A DNA stretch of 8,165 nucleotides from Candidatus Falkowbacteria bacterium HGW-Falkowbacteria-2 (GTDB lineage: Bacteria; Patescibacteriota; Patescibacteriia; Patescibacteriales; UBA12465): NCBI GenBank assembly GCA_002841655.1, contig PHAH01000031.1:1-8165 (forward strand), written 5' to 3'. Numbering within the stretch: the stretch's first letter is position 1; every line of letters starts with the position of its first letter. The notes below the pieces were generated by a model. It had not been told where the DNA came from and ran no database searches. It saw nothing but the letters and a program-made list of their open reading frames with translations. The translations under genes and the position numbers were made by a program. Below are positions 6,103-8,165 of the stretch, one piece after another.

Positions 6103-6360
6103 CTATGATTTATCGAACATTATCACGACTACAAAACCAGTGAGGAAAAAGATAGCAGTGATTAACAGGGAAAAGGCGGATAGGGCGCCACTCATAAATA
6201 ATGAGAGGCAGGCAGTAAAGCAAATTGTTAAAATCAAATAAGCTCTTAGTGGCTTTTTGTTGAAAACACTTACTGCTGCAGCCTTGCCGATTATGTATCC
6301 GGCAGGTGCTAACAAGATGGGAGCGATGATGCTCCAGAGACCAATATCTAACGAGAACAT
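6103..6360 (-). CDS. Small hydrophobic membrane protein of unknown function (85 aa)
   Basis: I do not recognise this protein. Its 85 residues are mostly hydrophobic and form about three membrane segments: roughly 6-31 (LWSIIAPILLAPAGYIIGKAAA), 39-60 (AYLILTICFTACLSLFMSGAL) and 62-81 (FSLLITAIFFLTGFVVVIM). A short basic loop (FNKKPLR, about 33-39) joins the first two. No catalytic motif or signal cleavage site is seen. It is convergent with nrdB, shares its terminator, and is divergent from secA. Support for coding comes from a clean ATG, a plausible upstream promoter, the terminator 6 bases past its TAG stop, and an amino-acid mix typical of a polytopic protein. A 99-residue frame overlaps it on the same strand, but that frame is rich in H, R and C and lacks protein-like organisation. 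The small size and lack of a recognised family keep confidence moderate. Confidence 0.65.
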   Translation of the reverse strand: MFSLDIGLWSIIAPILLAPAGYIIGKAAAVSVFNKKPLRAYLILTICFTACLSLFMSGALSAFSLLITAIFFLTGFVVVIMFDKS

Positions 6361-6399
6361 GAGTTATATTTTTTAGATGGAACGAACTATAGAACTCTA

Positions 6400-6428
6400 T
6401 TTTTAACATTTATTCTAACTTAAGTCAA
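6400..6428 (-). promoter_or_regulatory. Candidate promoter of the minus-strand small membrane protein
   Basis: Read on the minus strand, TTGACT (complement of 6423-6428, five of six matches) is followed by a 17-bp spacer ending in TGT and a -10 of TAAAAA (complement of 6400-6405, four of six, with an extended TGn). Transcription would begin near 6393, leaving a leader of about 33 bases. It is back-to-back with the presumed secA promoter. Confidence 0.5.
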
Positions 6429-6430
6429 TA

Positions 6431-6459
6431 TTTATTTAATCACTAAAGCATATTATACT
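6431..6459 (+). promoter_or_regulatory. Candidate secA promoter (weak -35)
   Basis: TATACT at 6454-6459 matches five of six -10 positions; an overlapping TATTAT starts at 6451. At 17 bp upstream only TTTATT (6431-6436) is found, a poor -35. The gene must start transcription in this gap, because the upstream neighbour is on the other strand, so a promoter is expected here, but its exact position is uncertain. Confidence 0.42.
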
Positions 6460-6463
6460 GAAA

Positions 6464-6503
6464 ATAGCGCATTAGGCGTATTTTGTCTTTTATTTTGCGC
6501 TAT
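6464..6503 (+). repeat. 8-bp inverted repeat in the secA leader
   Basis: The arms ATAGCGCA (6464-6471) and TGCGCTAT (6496-6503) are perfect complements around a 24-base loop rich in pyrimidines (TTTTGTCTTTTATTT). The downstream arm ends 11 bases before the secA ATG, so in RNA the hairpin would sit where a ribosome loads. No U-tract follows on the + strand, so it is not a + strand terminator. It could be a translational control element or an operator; the role is inferred only. Confidence 0.45.
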
Positions 6504-6514
6504 AACATAATCAT

Positions 6515-8165
6515 ATGAATATCTTTAATGCCCTCCTTGGTGATCCGAACGAAAAAATCATCAAAGAAATCAGGAAAACAGTCGAACAAATCAATTCCTT
6601 AGAGCCTACTTTTAAGTCCCTTCAGACAGAAGAGTTAAAAGGAAAGACTCTTGAATTTAAGGAAAGATTAGCTAAAGGGGAGGCGATAGACGCCTTGCTA
6701 CCTGAAGCCTTCGCTAATATGCGTGAGGCTTCTTCTCGTATTCTCAATCAAAGACATTACGACGTGCAGTTAATCGGTGGCATCGTCTTGCACCGCGGAC
6801 AGATTGCGGAAATGAAAACGGGTGAAGGTAAGACGCTGGTTGCAACGTTACCTCTATACTTAAACGCTCTTGAAGGCAAGGGTGTACATTTGGTAACGGT
6901 GAATGATTACTTGGCGAGAGTCGGTGCAGGTTGGATGGCCCCTCTATATCACTCTTTGGGTCTCACGACGAGCGTCATAGTGCATGATGCCGCCTATCAG
7001 TATGACCCTGAATATAATGATGAAAATCAATATGATGAGCGCTTGCGTCACTTCCGTCCAATTCCACGTCGTGCCGCCTATTACTGCGACATCACCTATG
7101 GCACCAACAATGAATTCGGTTTCGATTTCCTGCGTGACAACATGGCCTATAATCTCGGACAGACGGTGCAGAGAACTCTGCATTACGCCATTGTCGACGA
7201 AATCGACTCCATCCTCATCGATGAAGCCCGCACTCCACTCATCATCAGCGCTCCCGCCGAAGAATCAACTGACAAGTATCAGAAGTTTTCGCAATTAGTA
7301 CAGCGCCTGACAGAGAATGAGGACTATAATGTTGATGAGAAGCTAAAGGCTGCGACTTTAACGGAGGCTGGTATAAACAAAATTGAAGAATGGCTCGGCA
7401 TCGGCAACATCTACGTTACCGGGGGCGTCAAAGAAGTGCATCATCTCGAACAGGCTTTGAAGGCGAGAGTGCTTTTTCATAAAGACCGCGACTATGTGGT
7501 TAAAGATGATGAAATTATCATCGTTGATGAATTCACTGGTCGCATGATGCAGGGCCGTCGCTACAGCGAAGGCTTACACCAGGCGATTGAAGCTAAAGAA
7601 GGCGTCAAAGTGCAGAAAGAATCACAGACCATGGCGACTATCACCTTCCAGAATCTATTCCGCATGTACAACAAGCTCTCTGGTATGACAGGAACAGCTT
7701 TAACTGAAGCCGAAGAGTTTCATAAAATATATAAGCTTGAAACAATCGTCATTCCAACCAACAAACCCAATATTCGTAAAGATTTAAATGATCTGATATA
7801 TCGCACCGAAGAAGACAAGTATGCGGCGGTGATTCGGGATGTGAAAACACGTTCAGAGAAGGGTCAGCCGGTCTTGATCGGTACGATTTCGATTGAAAAA
7901 AATGAGGTCTTAGCCAACATGATGGAGCGCGAAGGTTTGCGCCCTCAAATGTTGAATGCGAAGAATCATCAACGAGAAGCCGAAATTATTGCTCAAGCTG
8001 GTCGTCCCGGCGCCATTACCCTGGCAACGAATATGGCTGGTCGTGGTGTTGATATTATTTTAGGCGGCAACCCAGACAGCGCTGATCCTGAGCAGGTAAA
8101 GAAGGCTAAGGAAGAGCAGGAGAAAGTTCGTAGTCTTGGTGGGCTACACGTTATTGGCACAGAAA
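6515..8165 (+). CDS. secA: Preprotein translocase ATPase SecA (3'-truncated by the window edge)
   Basis: SecA is the ATP-driven motor that pushes unfolded preproteins through SecYEG. About 550 codons are present with no stop, and the rest lies beyond the window. Visible parts in order: the N-terminal helix (MNIFNALLGDPNEKII); NBD1 with Walker A TGEGKT (102-107) and the DEID box at 228-231 (E. coli DEVD) followed by SILIDEARTPLIIS; the preprotein cross-linking domain at about 235-370; and NBD2 with SGMTGTA and the arginine-finger segment TNMAGRGVD (505-513, R510), where most SecAs have T instead of V512. An extra 20 or so residues (about 157-183, Asp/Glu/Tyr/Arg-rich) interrupt NBD1 before DITYGTNNEFGFDFLRDN. 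I recall similar insertions in Patescibacteria SecA. The start at 6515 gives the normal N-terminus. There is no Shine-Dalgarno. It is divergent from the small membrane protein gene, so it has its own promoter. Confidence 0.97.
   Translation, partial: MNIFNALLGDPNEKIIKEIRKTVEQINSLEPTFKSLQTEELKGKTLEFKERLAKGEAIDALLPEAFANMREASSRILNQRHYDVQLIGGIVLHRGQIAEMKTGEGKTLVATLPLYLNALEGKGVHLVTVNDYLARVGAGWMAPLYHSLGLTTSVIVHDAAYQYDPEYNDENQYDERLRHFRPIPRRAAYYCDITYGTNNEFGFDFLRDNMAYNLGQTVQRTLHYAIVDEIDSILIDEARTPLIISAPAEESTDKYQKFSQLVQRLTENEDYNVDEKLKAATLTEAGINKIEEWLGIGNIYVTGGVKEVHHLEQALKARVLFHKDRDYVVKDDEIIIVDEFTGRMMQGRRYSEGLHQAIEAKEGVKVQKESQTMATITFQNLFRMYNKLSGMTGTALTEAEEFHKIYKLETIVIPTNKPNIRKDLNDLIYRTEEDKYAAVIRDVKTRSEKGQPVLIGTISIEKNEVLANMMEREGLRPQMLNAKNHQREAEIIAQAGRPGAITLATNMAGRGVDIILGGNPDSADPEQVKKAKEEQEKVRSLGGLHVIGTE

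Noticed and set aside
6110..6409. 99-residue minus-strand frame overlapping the small membrane protein
   Set aside because: Its composition (many H, R, C, S) has no domain or membrane pattern and it runs through the promoter region; the 85-residue frame is clearly more protein-like.
6984..7298. 104-residue + strand frame inside secA
   Set aside because: It lies in another frame of the conserved SecA NBD1. It is rich in M, S, T and P and is a shadow. SecA itself has no stop before the window edge.

Overview
This window looks like a housekeeping segment of a small-genome bacterium, most likely a member of the Candidate Phyla Radiation (Patescibacteria, Parcubacteria-like). That assignment is inference. 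It rests on four things: frr directly followed by an M50 site-2 protease with none of the usual uppS, cdsA or dxr genes between them; lineage-style insertions in RseP (about residues 48-76) and in SecA (about residues 157-183); translation starts that all lack a recognisable Shine-Dalgarno sequence; and very short gaps between co-directional genes. No mobile element, CRISPR array, tRNA or rRNA is visible, and no gap exceeds 300 bases.

Layout on the + strand. Positions 1-240 hold the 3' end of a protein with an Asp-box (BNR) repeat. Next come frr (258-812, ribosome recycling factor), an RseP-type intramembrane zinc protease (828-1970), and a short-form ribosome hibernation factor (2058-2405) that ends in a strong intrinsic terminator. 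A well-formed promoter follows (TTGTGA, 17 bp, TATAAT with extended -10). It carries two NrdR-box-like palindromes 33 bp apart and drives nrdA (2568-5033) and nrdB (5059-6036), a class I ribonucleotide reductase. A hairpin with U-tracts on both strands separates nrdB from a convergent 85-residue membrane protein (6103-6360, minus strand). A divergent intergenic region of about 154 bp then leads into secA (6515 to the window edge), which is cut off after about 550 codons.

How the genes work together. frr and hpf both act on ribosomes, one in post-termination recycling and the other in dormancy. RseP and SecA belong to membrane proteolysis and protein export. nrdAB supplies deoxynucleotides.

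The most distinctive points are in the ribonucleotide reductase. NrdB has all six metal ligands, but phenylalanine (F107) replaces the radical tyrosine and glutamate (E69) is the first ligand, which is the class Ic (Chlamydia-type Mn/Fe) pattern. NrdA has no N-terminal ATP-cone, so dATP feedback on the enzyme's overall activity site appears to be missing. The tandem NrdR-like boxes suggest that control is mainly transcriptional. I did not find an undescribed multi-gene system here.
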